Positions 47,001 through 59,881 of a DNA stretch of 64,000 nt are shown here, piece after piece; the stretch's first letter is position 1, and each line of letters opens with the position of its first letter. The notes beneath the pieces were generated by a model. It saw only the letters and a program-made list of their open reading frames with translations, was not told where the DNA came from and made no database searches. Source of the DNA: Trifolium pratense (taxonomy: Eukaryota > Streptophyta > Magnoliopsida > Fabales > Fabaceae); contig NC_060065.1 of the NCBI RefSeq assembly GCF_020283565.1, positions 19,444,866 through 19,508,865 of the forward strand, read 5' to 3'. Position numbers and translations under genes: made by a program.

Positions 47001-47675
47001 ATACTTTGTCATTAAAGGTGTCATTTTCTTCCATGCATCTTATCATACATATGTACTTAATTTTGTTTGAAGGTTACATACAACATCTTTAACATTTGTC
47101 AATGAAATATGAATTTGCCTTTGTTCCCACCATAGGTTTGTGCAATGTTTTGTACAAAGAAAGGAAGTTGAGTGGTTTTCAAAAGAAAGGAGGTGTGTCC
47201 ATAGTCCATAAACTTCCATCATCTTCATACCTTCTATTTTACTCAAAAGATCGCTATTTGATTAAAAGTCCTTTTAATTTTTTTCTCTCATGGTTCCAAT
47301 CATATATATTATTATTTACAAATTTAGGTGCAATTTTTCTATTTTATGTGTAATTCTTTATTTTTTTATTTTTTGCGTAATTCTTTTTATTTTTCTATTT
47401 TATGTGTAATTTTTTTTATTTTTTATGTGCATACATAGATGTTATTTTTTTATTTTTATTTTATGTGTAATTCTTTTTATTTTTCTATTTTATGTGTAAT
47501 TCTTTACCTAAGGTGGACCAATGCACGTAAATTACAATTTTTATTTTGTCGGAAACTAAAAATACACAAATTAATATAAATAAAAATCAAATTTATAATA
47601 AACCACTATTTGCAATTTATATACGTTAACGAAATAGAAATTGTGGATCACACAAACGGGCACGTTGGCCACTAG
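44074..47675 (+). mobile_element. Helitron-like element with two nested 5' ends
   Basis: The 5' wording A/TCTATAACAATAATAAAG, continuing into a shared ttttggtgtagcct...ttcttccaaa block, occurs at 44074 and again at 45970. A Helitron-like 3' end (ACGGGCACGTTGGCCACTAG, then T) closes at 47675. Both 5' copies lie between an A and TC and the 3' end precedes T, as for Helitrons inserted in AT. No Rep/helicase frame was seen. The open frames inside are AT-rich and unassigned. The second 5' end implies a smaller 1.7-kb element (45970-47675) or a duplicated terminus. Confidence 0.65.
44278..44401. mobile_element. Stowaway (Tc1/mariner) MITE, TA target
   Basis: The inverted ends CACCCTCCGTCCCAAAATAT and ACTCCGTCCCAAAATATAAG share CTCCGTCCCAAAATATAAGC, and the element is flanked by TA. 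Length is 124 bp. It sits inside the Helitron-like element. Confidence 0.88.
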
Positions 47676-47676
47676 T

Positions 47677-48149
47677 AAAAAATAAAAATACTTGTAAAAA
47701 AAATAAAAATAGATAAATTAAAAAAAAAAATATTCGCAACAAACTAGGAACCAACTATTAATTTTTGGTAAAAGTTGTACTGGGGTTGATAAAAGTTGCA
47801 TAAGTGTAATAAATTCAAATATGTACTCCATTGTTATTTTACATTACCAACCTCTTATTTCTCGAGTGAGAATCTAGTAATAACAATGGGTTGCCTCTCA
47901 CTAATTGCACTTGTTTAAAGTCGTTGGATCATTTTTTTGATACCTCAGACTAAGGTGTGCCATCTTTCTTTAAAGTTGTTGCATCAATGCGATCATTATA
48001 TCTCTATATGTTTCAAAATATATTTACAACTATCGCTTATCATATATTTTTGTGTCCAACAAACAATGAGAGATTCGTTGTACCTATTAATCAATACAAC
48101 AACTGCGAGTTTAACCCTATGTTTATCAATCAAAGTTAATGGATTATAT
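47677..48149. other. Gene-free AT-rich DNA
   Basis: Short open frames around 47937-48161 overlap in two frames and show no domain. Nothing else seen. Confidence 0.5.
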
Positions 48150-48707
48150 TGTTGGAATTAACTTAATAATTTAATCATATACATGCTCTTGATAACAAAG
48201 ATTAAATCTATAATTTTACTTTAGTGCGGAAGCAAAATAAACACAAGCATGTATATAAAACAGGATCTACGACATGTTGATTTATCATGGATTATAGGAA
48301 TACCTGGATAGATTAATCCACTTGATGAACTCATGACCTGAAACAGAATCGGATGACGAACACCCGTTGGCTTGTGGTTCTTCCTCAACCAGGACTCCTT
48401 ATGCCTTTAGGACTCTTCAAATGGGGAGAAGAGTCGATATGCGGTGTGTCCGGTATATTGAGGACCATAGCCTATATATAGTGTGATGACCAATTTGGGT
48501 TCCCATTATTCCGAAATGGGTCATCCTGACATCCACTCATATTGAGCACATATCCAATTAATTAATTCTAAATAGAAATCTAATTAGCCTTTTAACTTTA
48601 TTTGATCACTTAATCAATTAAGGCTCCTAATTAATAAATAACTAATATAATTATATAAAGATATTTGCCCACATAATATTATTGGGATATTATAAAATAT
48701 TCCAACA
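48150..48707 (-). mobile_element. Solo LTR of a Copia-type element, TSD TATAT
   Basis: TGTTGGAA and TTCCAACA ends are flanked by TATAT at 48145-48149 and 48708-48712; length 558 bp. The minus orientation is chosen because a TATA-like CTATATATAGGC and then TTTGCTTCCGCACTAAAG near the end match the usual Copia LTR order. There is no internal domain. Confidence 0.85.
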
Positions 48708-48712
48708 TATAT

Positions 48713-49796
48713 TATTCCAGTTCCTTTTAAGTAAAAAGTTTTTATCAAGAAATTTTTAAATCAAAAGATCAATTTTAAGGTTTAAAACTGGAAAGCATTA
48801 AACACGCGGATAAATTATAACATGCAGGGAAATATTTCATATATAACCATCCATATCACAATTTACAACAAGATCAAAGGCAACTAACCTAATCCCAACA
48901 TATAGAGGGAGTTTAGCCACTCATAGTCATGGTAATTAAAATAAAAGAGAATTAAAGAAGAAGAGAAACATAAGCTTAAAGATCAAGCTTAAAATGCTTC
49001 TAATGGTGAAAACCTAGCTTCTCTGATTTCTCTATATTTCGAGCTCTAGAGTGTAATAATAATATTATAATAATATAAGTTACAAATGAAATAGAACTAT
49101 TTATACTTCGTTCTAAAACCATTTCATCGCTGGGCGACGGCTTGGTCGAGGGAAAATCCACGTTAGTTGATTTTGCTCTGAATCGTCAATGGTCATTGGA
49201 CGATAGATTTGGTTGTTGGACGACAAACCTTGATTACTTAACAAATGTTTGAATTACATATGTAAAATCACTATTTTCAGCACTTAGTGCCACAACTTTA
49301 GCCGAGAAATCAATGGTCAGTTGATAATAAGTATCGTCGGGGTCGATCCAGAGAATGTCGGCAGCGTTCCACACAAATAAATCAACATTTTCCATTAAGC
49401 AATCAATTGTTTTTTTTTACCAGATCCGCAAGTCAACTCATATTTTGATCTTGTTCTTTGGGTCATTTCTGACCTAAACTAACACAAATGCTAGATTAAA
49501 GAGATAAAATTAGAAAAGGAAAATAATAAACTATAAATTAATAAAAAAAATAAGTTATAAACTCGTAACAAAAATGTTACCGAACATAATTTCCTTTTTT
49601 CAATATAAACTTGTAGTAGAGTGTGGGTTCTCTCGGGTATAAATTGCCTCCAGTTTAATTTTGACCACATGTTTTTAAGTGTTGTAAAATAAATATTTAA
49701 TTAAAGAATGAATCAATGATCAGGATAAAAAATGTACTCCCTCCCTTGGAAATCCAATAGGAGAGGATATATGCTCTCCTTGTAGTTAGTAAGTTA
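48713..49796. other. Gene-free; probable unclassified retroelement fragment
   Basis: 48880-49400 is less AT-rich and contains GGGCGACGG, GGTCGATCC and ATCGTCGGGG words but no protein signature. It may be part of an LTR. Not resolved. Confidence 0.35.
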
Positions 49797-50217
49797 CTCC
49801 ATCCGGACACAAATATAAGAAAAAAATACTTTAAATTTTGGTTATTATTATAAGCAAAAGTTAACTACTTTTCAACTAGTTAATATTATTTAATTCTATT
49901 TTATTTTAGACATTTATTTCACTTTTATGCTTTTACACTTTTCAAAATGGATTGACGCTGAACTTGGTAGGGAGGACCACGGTTCGATCCCCCACAACTG
50001 CGATCGGGAGGAGGCTGTAACCACTTGATGCCAGAACTGTCCCCAGAACCAGATTAAACTGGTAGCGAAAGCAAAAAAAAAAGATAATATAGTAAACTTT
50101 AACTCATATTTTGCATTAAATCAAGAAAATTAACTACACTTGACTAAAACTCTTAAACACCGTTTAAACAGTTTTTTTTTTTTCTTCTTCTTATATTATG
50201 TCGATTTCCGGAGGGAG
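49797..50217. mobile_element. Stowaway-like MITE split by a SINE
   Basis: The ends CTCCATCCGGACACAAATAT and, inverted, CTCCCTCCGGAAATCGACAT, each continuing into ATATAAGAA, are flanked by TA (49795-49796, 50218-50219). Removing the SINE at 49949-50082 leaves about 280 bp, a usual Stowaway length. Confidence 0.78.
49949..50082 (+). mobile_element. tRNA-derived SINE nested in the Stowaway MITE
   Basis: An A-box-like GCTGAACTTGGTAGGGAGG (about 49957-49975), a B box GGTTCGATCCCC (49981-49992), a GC-richer body and a tail of ten A's define a SINE. A diverged second copy is at 50698-50803. The target-site duplication is not clear. Confidence 0.78.
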
Positions 50218-50697
50218 TATAAATTAAGTCATAAAACTACCGCCTTGGTGGTGTTACTAAAAAGTGACCTAATTGCCCCTATTTATGATTTACTTTTACT
50301 TTTTACTATAGTTTATGTTTGTTGGGGGACCTCTGTTTGCAGAATTTAGGTCTACAAACGGTATTGTAGTTTGATAAAGCCTTTGAAAGCTGAAACACAC
50401 AGCTGTACGATGTGGTATCACATGCAGACCAGATTTCCTTCTCATAAATGCATCTTCCACATATCCATTCCATTCATTTATACACTACTATACTACTATT
50501 TATTACTACCACTGTTTTCATAACGTCTTGGTATATTTGTTCTTTCTAGTTTCTAGTGTATGCTTTCAATTTTCCTTTCTAATTTTACTGCATTTAATTG
50601 TTATCAAGAGATTGAAGGAAATTTAAAGCCACTAATTTAAGCCAAGAGAATTAGAATAAGGGGATGCATTTATTGAAGTTACAACTGGAAATCAGAG

Positions 50698-50803
50698 TGA
50701 TTGGCGATGCATTTGGTAGGGAGACTATAGTTTGATCACCCTAATTGCGATTGAAGGGAGGTGAAATCACTTAATGTCAAAACTGACCCCCAAACTATAT
50801 TAG
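50698..50803 (+). mobile_element. Diverged SINE copy
   Basis: It shares GCATTTGGTAGGGAGACTAT (A box) with the copy at 49949, then TTTGATCACCC, TGCGATTGAAGGGAGGTG and CCCCCAAAC. The tail is lost. It runs directly into a fragment of the AGCTAGCTGATTGAA family. Confidence 0.65.
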
Positions 50804-53250
50804 ACGAATAAGTTAGCTGGTTGAATTTATAGGGTTTAGTAAAATTAGCGGCTAGTACCAAATGATTTTTATTCCTCAAATGATTCTTGTGTATTTTTTT
50901 ATTTTTTTTGCTTCAGTCCTCTTTACATATAATAAGATAATTTTATTCAAATAAAAAAAATAGTAAATTATATTCTGCAAAATACTGTTCTTAGAAAACT
51001 GTTTCATAAAGATAAAAGAGATTATTAAAAAATAAAATAAAATCTAAATAATTAAGAGTTACTTTAAACCATTAACTTGAACTTTTTCTTTTTTTTTACG
51101 ATAAAAAAAGTAAAAAAGTAAATTTTGTTTAACCTAGCAATTTTAACATTTCAACTAATTGAGCTAAGATTTGTGAACTATTATGTTTTAATTTTATACA
51201 AATCAAATCAAACATTGAAACTTATAGTTGTAACCAAAATTTTATATAAAAATCCACTTACCAGATCAAATAACACGAGAAAATAAGTAGAAGAATAAAA
51301 TACACAAAAGGGAAGAACAAAATATAAAAAGGACAAAAATAAAATCAAAATAATGAATAAAGGAAAGAACAAACAATCACCTATAACAAAAATAAATTTG
51401 GTATATACAAAAATGCATGTTCTATGATAAAAAAGAAAAATGCATGTTCTATGGAAAAGAAAAATGCATGTTCTATGATAAAAAAGATATATACAAAAAA
51501 AAAAAAAAAAACATGAACACATGAAAAAACTAAATTTCAAATCCTTTTCGATGAGAGTTATTAGATCATGATGAAAATCAATGAAGTAGTTTTTATACAC
51601 TTGAATTGATATATAGGATTTGAATTCTAATATCGTCTGAAATAGAGTTAAATTCTTAAAGTTGACTTATGTATCAATCTAGATACAAACTAAGTCACTA
51701 GATTTGATTTAGTGATAAGAAGTTTAGATAATATACTATAGGTTATTGATTCGATCTTCAGCTAAAAAAACAAAATCTAGATACAACCTCACATCATTGT
51801 AATGCAGCCCAATAGTGACAACAAACACTTATTTTGAGATAGATTTAAAAGCTCGGTCTGTTTGATCGAAAGTATTATCTAAATTTATATATGAAAAAAT
51901 TAATAAATATATTCAATACTTTAAAATGAGACTCAATGTATATTTAAGAAATATTTGGTCATATTTTAGTTACCTTTAAGTCAGATTCTAAACTATCAAA
52001 ATATTTCTATCGATTTGAGATGTTAGAGATAAAAAAGAAAGAGTTTCGTGAGCATATCTCAATTGGTAGAGATATTGCATATAATATGCAGAATCACAGT
52101 TCAAATTTCGATACATAAGGTTAAATTCTAACATCTAGATTCTAAACTACCCATACAAAATAAAAAGAAATACAAAAAATCTGAGTTTTTTTTTTCTCGG
52201 CAAACAAAGTGATTTGTTTTTTTATTGTATAGACAAAATGATTAATATCACTAAAAATCAAACACTATGAGGTGTTTAGTAAAAATTAGTCTGATAGCGA
52301 ATAAACTAGCTGATTGAATTTGTAATATGAAATGCATAAAAAAGATATCTTTAATTAATATTTAGCATCATGAATTGGATCAAAATCAACCGCTTTTTAA
52401 GGGTTTGACTAAAATGAATGAGCTGAACAAGTGGTGTACCACTTGTCAATAACTCTTTAATGAATACGAATTTTACAAAATCACCCGTTGGATTAGAAAT
52501 TTATATCATATAGGTTATCCATACAAATTTTTAAAGAAATTGAAAATCATTTGATATGTTGTTGAGACCCATCAAGATTAAAGGTTTATAAATTTTTATT
52601 GAATATTGTTAACCTTGGTGAGTCTCAAAAACATATCAAATGATTTTTCAATTTATGTAGATGATCTATATGATATAAACTTTTAATCCAACGATGAATT
52701 TTATAAAATTCATATTCGTTATAAGATTATTGATAAGTGGTGCATCATGTACCACTTAAGAAACTTATGCATGTTAGCCTTCACCGCTTTTTAATTAAGC
52801 TTTTGGATTTGACTCTCGAATTGACTATAGAAAAGAAAAACGAGAGGCATGGTACCACGTACGTCGGAGCTTTAGCTATATGGCAGGAGTTGAGGTGGGA
52901 CCTCTAATGAAGGTCAAGTGAGATGACAGAAGTAAACTTGAAAGGAAAAATGATAGTTATAAGTTAGCTTATCAAAATAAGCTAAAAGCTCACGAGAGAA
53001 AAAACTTTACCAAACTGATCTTATTTTGCCATATAAATTTATAAGCTATAAATTATAAGCTCAAAATTTATCGATGGAGTTAAATCTTATGCACGAGCTT
53101 TTATTACAAAAATAAAATGAAGATAAGTATTAAACTTAAAAAATAAAAAAGAATAGTAGTAATAAATGTGAAGAAACTTTAGTGTGTGTTTTTTAAAGTG
53201 TTTTGTTGAGCACAGTGCAAAGAAAAAGTAAAAGAGACTAAATCTGTGGT
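50804..53250. other. Gene-free intergenic DNA between repeats and the RING gene
   Basis: Low-complexity A/T and AAAAATGCATGTTCTATG repeats (three copies, 51410-51480) account for the one long open frame on the minus strand. Pieces of the AGCTAGC minisatellite family lie at 52265-52330 and 52950-53065. 52440-52760 contains an inverted pair, 'cacttgtcaataa' against 'ttattgataagtg', about 300 bases apart, which suggests a decayed MITE. Confidence 0.5.
52050..52172 (+). mobile_element. tRNA-related SINE
   Basis: A box TATCTCAATTGGTAGAGA (52055-52072), 'tattgcatataatatgcag', B box CAGTTCAAATTTC and an A-rich tail (AAAATAAAAAGAAA). Same family as the copy at 31804, with a better A box. Confidence 0.75.
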
Positions 53251-53753
53251 GTGGTTTGTTTCTGCTACTCCCAACCATTTCTCAACAACAACAACACCAA
53301 GGTGTTTTTTTTTTTTGGAAACACATTGAAAAATCAAAAAGCCCTAAGATACAACAAAGAGTAAATCACTCACCTCTTCATCTTTTCCTTTTCCTTTCTT
53401 CTCTTTTCTCTCTTTTTCTCGAGAAAATCACATTTCACCCATTCTCCTTAATTTCTCTTCAACATCAAAGCTTTTTCAAATTTAACAAACTTTTTTGTTT
53501 TTCACAACAACTAACCGTTTATATTTCCAACAAAACATTTGTTAGGTCTTACATTGTTTCTTTTCTGTGTTCTTTGTTTTTTTTTTTTTTTTTTTTGTTT
53601 TAATCCTATGAATTTGGGTATGTTATGTTTTGATGATGTGTAATGTGGTTTTTTTATTTTTATTTATTTTTTTAATAATTTCTTAATAATTTTTTGTGCA
53701 GATTTTATAATTATTTTTGAAGGGTTGTGATTTTTATCTGAGAAATTGCAAAG

Positions 53754-56700
53754 ATGAATGATGGAAGACAAATGGGGTTGCATTATATGGATGCTGGTGG
53801 TTTTCCTTATGCTGTTAATGAAAATTTTGTGGATTTCTTTCAAGGCATCAATCATGTTCCTGTGAATTATGCTTTTCCTGGCTCAATGCCTGATCAGGTT
53901 TTTCTTTCTTCTTGTGATTTTTAATATTTTTAGTTGTGTTTAGTTTTGGCTATATGAATTTGAATCTAGAAATGTGTGTGTTGTTACCTATGTCGACACC
54001 GATAGTAATTTGAGAAAATGACATAATTCAATGTAATAATCATATGTGTCAGTGTTGGACGCCGCTGACACGTTTCTTGACATAGATTGTTACAGTAATT
54101 TGTTAAGTTTTTATCTTAAAATTTGAATAATGTCACAAAATATGGGAATAAAAGCACAAATTTGCAACCATATTATCTATGCAGCTTCTTCAAAAAATAT
54201 TATCTATGCAGCACCCACATTTCAGATTAAAGACGTGTCTAACATTCAATAATACTGTTTTCTCAAATTATTACTAGTGTCGATATGTTAGTGTTTTTAT
54301 CTGTATCAATGCTACATAGAACTAGGGCGTTACTAGTAATGGTGGTTGGGTTTAGTGGAATAGGCTAGTACCTCACAACATGGTGAACCACGGTTTACAT
54401 CTCTGTTGGGGGAGGCATTTGTGTGCTCAACAACTAGTCAAACAAAATTGTCTTTGGTAGGAGTTGAACTAGGTTTCGCCCCGAAAAGAACTAGTGTTTG
54501 ACGAAGGGAGCTAGAGCTTGTAAGGTCTATATTTTTGTTTAAAAGTTTTTAATCTGAATAGGAAAATCAAGTACAAAAATAATGTGACAATGATGAATTG
54601 ACAATTACTTTTCTTTGAGTTGAATTGCAACAGTCGATGCGCAATTTCATGCCAAAATCAACTATAGTTTTCTCTTATGTTTGTTTTATTAACCATTAGT
54701 TTTCTATTTGCTATGTGGTTTGTATAATCTGATACTGTTCTATAATCAAACACGATAATGACTATGCAATCATATGTTATGTCCAGGATAGTGCCTACTG
54801 GTCGATGAACATGAGTCCCTATAAGTTTGGAATGTATGGACCTGGAAGCACATCTTATTACAATTCTTATGAGGTAAACGATCACTTGCCAAGAATGGAG
54901 AACAACAGGACCGAGTGGGAATACCCTTCTGAAGTCATCTCTGAGGAACCAGCTTCAACAGATTCTCCATCTAGAAGAGATGGAGTTAGCATGCAGACTA
55001 TCCCTGAAGAATGTTAGTAGAAATTTAGTTTTATTGTAAGCATAAGTCTATGATCACATCATTGGTTTTTATGACTTAGTTTTTGCATCTTGATAGCATT
55101 ATTAATTACTTTAGGACCTGTTTCGATAGATTCATTTGAGTTTATCTACTGATATAAACACTCTTGTGGCTATTTTAGAGAGCTTATGGAAACAAATTAT
55201 GACATGACTATAAGTTGTTTTCATTTTCAACTTATTTCCTTAAGCTCTCCAGAATATCTTATGAAAATAGCTTAATATGAAACAGTGTCACTTAATTTCA
55301 ACTTTTGCTTTTGAAATAGCTTATACATAAACACTTACATGATAAGCGCTCAACTAAGCTGTATATCCAAATAGGGATGCTAGTAGCAAATTACTGTCTG
55401 TGGACATGGGGTAGGTCTCGTCTAGTTCGACAACGACAAAGCTCTTTACGATTGTTATCATTGTTATCACTTTTGCTGTTATTGCTGTTTTAAACTGCAA
55501 CTGTTCGAGAAAACAGGAAAATGATATGATATCATCTTTATCTTTTAAGTTTCTTTTGAAAACAGTTCAAATCATGCTAACTTTTTAAGTGATGCTTTTT
55601 ATGTTTTTCTTCCGTTAAATTGAATAGAAAGCTACTGTTTAAGATTTTAATCATTTAACAAAGCTACTAGAATCAAAATATATTATAATAATTCTTTTCA
55701 ATGTCTACTGCAGGTAGTCCCAATCATCAAGAGTCCAGTAGTAGCCAGGTATGAAGCATTGTTATTACCATGGCTTAAACTTTAGACCTTAACTAAATCA
55801 TTTTTGGTTTAATATTCAATCGTTTCTTCTCGGTAGGAACACCGGGTCCCCTATGCTTGAAATTGAGGGGACATTATTTCACAGATAGTTTGCTGAAAAT
55901 GACATACTTTCATTAGAAATGCTAATCTAGTCACACTACACTTCTTTTTTTTTTTTGGATACAATACACTTACGTGTAAATGTTAATTAAAATGCATAGT
56001 CGAGCAGTACTTGGCTAATAGTCCCCTTAGTTATTGATTTGGCAAATGGACAAATGGCTAATAGTCCCCTTTTGTAGTTTTGGAAAACATATTGTTTTAA
56101 AGTTTTTCTCTGGCTGAGCTGTCCCCTAGTACATGTTTATTTTATGAATAAATTGAGCATTGTGAATTTTACTATCAGTTAATAATGTTTTTTTTCTTAT
56201 AAGCTCTTTTATACTCGGAATTATCTTATTTAACACGAAGACTTACAAAATAGTGTTGGGACATGGGATCACACTGTGTTTTAATTGCTTAACTTCAATA
56301 TATCACAATATTCTATTTCTATATGCTGTTTTCAAATTGTAACTTGGTGATCAGAAGCATTATATCCTCTGAATTTTCTAATCCGCGTGTTGCGTTGCTG
56401 CAGGTGATATGGCAAGACAACATTGATCCTGACAATATGACTTATGAGGTGTGTTAACGTGTAATATGCATGCGTAATTTTAACTTAAAATTTGTTTATT
56501 AGTTATGATTTACTAAACATCAGATGCTATTAATTCATGCTGAGTTATGTAATACCAACACTTTATATTTAAGGCATGTCCGGTATCCAACAAGTGTGTT
56601 TACGTATTAGAGTCGACGCCGTGTCTATGTTTGTGCTTCATAGATGCTTAAACCATATAAGTTTTACGTATTAGAGTCAACTTTTATTTAGAAGAATATG

Positions 56701-58242
56701 AGTCTTCAGGATTAAACAGCTAAAAACTTGGTTATGTGAACCCTGATACATGTTAAAGAAGCAACTTTCCCGAACTTTTAAGTTGTTAGATGAAGGCTAA
56801 TGAATAGTTTTATATCCAATAGTTTCAAAAGCATCCAAGAATCAAACAGAAATAGTGCTTATTTGTTTTGACATCGAATTGGTTTTTTAATAGTTATTAA
56901 GCAAAACAATTGACATTACCTTCGACATTTGGAATGTTTGCTTTACAATGAAGTACGTCTTTGAGAAAGTTGCTAACTATGAAGCACCGACAGAGGAACT
57001 AGACACTGGTTATAAGTTTAGAAATGAAATAATTGAATATAACCACAAGTGTCGGTGCCGGAGACTGGACAAGCTTTCAACCTGAGATGTTGGTGCTTTC
57101 AACCTGAGATGTTGGTGCTACATAGGATGCTAATTTATTATTGAAGTTAAATGCTTTTGAACTTGGTGCTGATTTGAGTTGTGCTATTTTCAACCCTTCA
57201 TAAGATAAAATTAGAAGTAAAATAAGAAATCAGAAGATGAATAGCTTGCCACTGATATGTTTTTTACGTGACAGGAGCTACTTGACCTCGGGGAAGCAGT
57301 TGGAACTCAAAGCCGAGGTCTTCCCCAAGAACTTATTGACACACTTCCAACTTCGAAGTACAAATTCGGCAGCTTATTCAAAAGAAAAAACTCTGGGAAA
57401 AGGTAATAATATCCTGGTTCTCAACCTTTTTCTCGAATAGATTATGATGCGGAAAATAAATATGAAGTGAATGAAGGCTCAAAGGGATCTTACATTATAT
57501 AGGAAGATTAGGTGACTGTGCAAGAGGAATGAAAACTTAATCTGTAATTTGATCAAAATTAATCTAATTAGAGGACATGTGAAGGGACAATTAATATATA
57601 CTTCAGGCTTGTTATAATATTTCCAAATTATTGATTTATCCATATGGATGGAATTTATCATATTTTCGTTACCATCAAATTCAATAACCGGTGATTAGAG
57701 AAGAAAATTCATTCAGATTTTTTCCATTTTCATTTCTTACACTTTGTTTCCTCTTTTCTTCTTCCCAGATCCTCTTGAAATAGAATGGTTAATTTGTTTC
57801 TTTTGCACTGTCAATTGGTTATACAAGGTTCTGATAGAGTGTAAATTATGAAGACTAGGGCCTGTTTACTTTCTAAAAACATTTTCGGTTTTCATTTTCT
57901 AAAATTTGTGTTCATTTTGAATAGCTAACAAAGAGATGAAAGACTCGTGTTATGATCGTGTTCATTTTACTGATAATCATATTGCATTGAAAACAGGTGT
58001 GTAATTTGCCAGATGACATATAGAAGAGGTGACCAGCAAATGAAATTGCCATGCAGTCATGTTTATCATGGTGAATGCATTACCAAATGGCTTAGCATTA
58101 ACAAGGTAATTGAACGCATTATTTCCAAAATTCACAATGAATCTTGTTTCTATACAACTCTTTGTCATCACATTTACCTCGATTTTTTCAGAAATGTCCT
58201 GTTTGCAACACTGAGGTTTTTGGCGAGGAATCTATGCAGTAG
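53754..58242 (+). CDS. BB: RING-H2 E3 ubiquitin ligase, BIG BROTHER (EOD1) ortholog
   Basis: RING ligase that limits organ growth in Arabidopsis by tagging growth promoters such as DA1. Exons are 53754-53897, 54787-55012, 55714-55748, 56404-56448, 57275-57402, 57997-58105 and 58192-58242; all have GT/AG borders and join to 245 residues (Arabidopsis BB has 248). The N-terminus MNDGRQMGLHYMDAGGFPYA and MSPYKFGMYGPGS are BB-like, and ELLDLGEAVGTQSRGLPQEL precedes the RING. The RING-H2 is C194-X2-C197-X14-C212-X-H214-X2-H217-X2-C220-X10-C231-X2-C234, all ligands present. A C/T-rich leader (about 53290-53550) and an acceptor ending at 53700 imply a leader intron. The symbol is by homology. Intron 1 holds a small hAT MITE. 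Confidence 0.93.
53988..54085. mobile_element. 98-bp hAT-type MITE in BIG BROTHER intron 1
   Basis: The ends CTATGTCGACACCG and, inverted, CTATGTCAAGAAAC share CTATGTC. The flanks GTTGTTAC (53980-53987) and ATTGTTAC (54086-54093) match at 7 of 8. The interior (aaaatgacataattcaatg) matches the complement of the MITE at 14403-14602, so this is a shorter copy of that family. Confidence 0.72.
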
Positions 58243-59401
58243 CATCGGCATGACAAAAAGGAGCTCTCTTGCTCTTTTAATTTTTGCACCTAGCAGCACA
58301 AATTGTGGAATTTGGGTTGGCTTCATTGAAGTTTCCATTGTGTTGGATGCGAGGGGGTGGGTAGTTCCATATGATCTAAGGATGTACTGCATTGCCTAGA
58401 TTACTAGATATATGTTTTAAGTAGTGCTTATAAAATTTGTACAATTAATACCTTACAAAATGATTTTGTAGAGTTAACATAGATATAACCTAAAAGATGA
58501 TATCAGGGTCTATATTAGGTTTGTTGCGTTTCCTGCATTGTCGATGTTTTATGCCCAGTGGCCTTCGGGGGTGTGTTGAAATTTGTCTTAAATTGCAATC
58601 TGTTCCTAGGTGCTTAATTGCAGCATTTCGATTTTCGGCTGCCATCATTGACGGTAAGTAACAAGAGACAAGTTTGAAGAGACCATTTCAAAAGAAGAAA
58701 GCCATCCGATTTCATCAGCTTTTTTGTTTTTGTAGTCTGATAGTTTAGTGATTAGAATTCTATTTTTTAAGGTGAATAAGTGAAATGCGTGATCCCTTGC
58801 ATATAAAAATGCAATATTCCTTTCAACTAAGCCAAACTTTATTTTATTATAAAAAAACCTGTTTTTTTCAATCTTCATCAATTTTCAATTTTTTTCTCTG
58901 ACTTGGGCATGCAGCAGTGTTAAAACTCTTATGGAGAGTTTGCCACCCATTTGTCCCACAAGACTCGAGAGATTAGTCTCTGCAGTTGTGCACAGAAAAT
59001 ATTGGTTTACAACAAAAAAAAAAAAATGCAATAACTAAAGCATGCTATGTTTTCTTGAACAGCTAAAGCATACCATTGCTTTTATCAAATTGATCGAAAT
59101 AATTACTTTTTCATACTAGATTAGAAGTCTATAGAGTCGTATGAGGGCCAATCTGTGGGTCAATTTGTCGTTTGCAAAATAAAAAACTGTGTCCTGAAGC
59201 CGCAATTTGCATGCTCTAAGGAAAAAAATAGCCCTATCTTCCAAAGATATGACAACACCTCACTAGAAATCAGGATTCTGCAGTAGTGGAAGAAGAACAA
59301 GACATAAAACCAAAAAAGAGTACTATGAAATTTAATTTTGGATCATTCTTATATATATGTCACAAATATAAGGGTGAGTGTTAATTAGTCACACATACAT
59401 G
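58243..59401. other. BIG BROTHER 3' UTR and intergenic DNA
   Basis: The 3' UTR probably extends to about 58630. The rest has no gene. Confidence 0.5.
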
Positions 59402-59683
59402 AGTGCAGGTTCCCTCCATCTAACGCATCCTCTATTTAGCCAATTAAATGCACGGATGTGTGATATGTGTAAAAAAAACAATCTAATGGCTGAGATCACA
59501 ACAACGACCGTGCGCCTTTCTTCTTCCCCTTCTTCACCACAACAAAACCATTAAGTATCGATCCCTACTGCATCGTTGCCTCTTCCATCTTCTCACTGCC
59601 GCCGCCTCTGCCATCTCCGGCTGCCAACCTAGCGTTGTTTTCATCTTTCATCGTTGTTTCCCCTTCCCTGTTCCTCCTGTAAC

Positions 59684-59881
59684 CAATGGCGGATCTAGAA
59701 ATTTTCTTTGTTGGGCTTAAAAAAATTATAATACTATTTTGTTTATAATTTTATGGGGGCTTAAATTATTATAATAGCATTTTGCTTACAATAAAGAATA
59801 TATAATAATATTATGCTAAATAAAATGTGTTCACTTGTGGTGGCTTGAGCCCCCATTGCACAACACATAGATCCGCCATTG
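59684..59881. mobile_element. hAT-type MITE nested in the Mutator-like element
   Basis: The ends CAATGGCGGATCTA and TAGATCCGCCATTG are a perfect 14-bp inverted pair. The flanks CCTGTAAC and CCCGTAAC match at 7 of 8. Length 198 bp, AT-rich core. Confidence 0.9.

Noticed and set aside
51208..51600. 130-codon minus-strand frame rich in Phe, Tyr and His-Arg-Thr-Cys repeats
   Set aside because: It is produced by a threefold repeat of a short 'atgcatgttctatg' phrase and A-runs; no real protein features.
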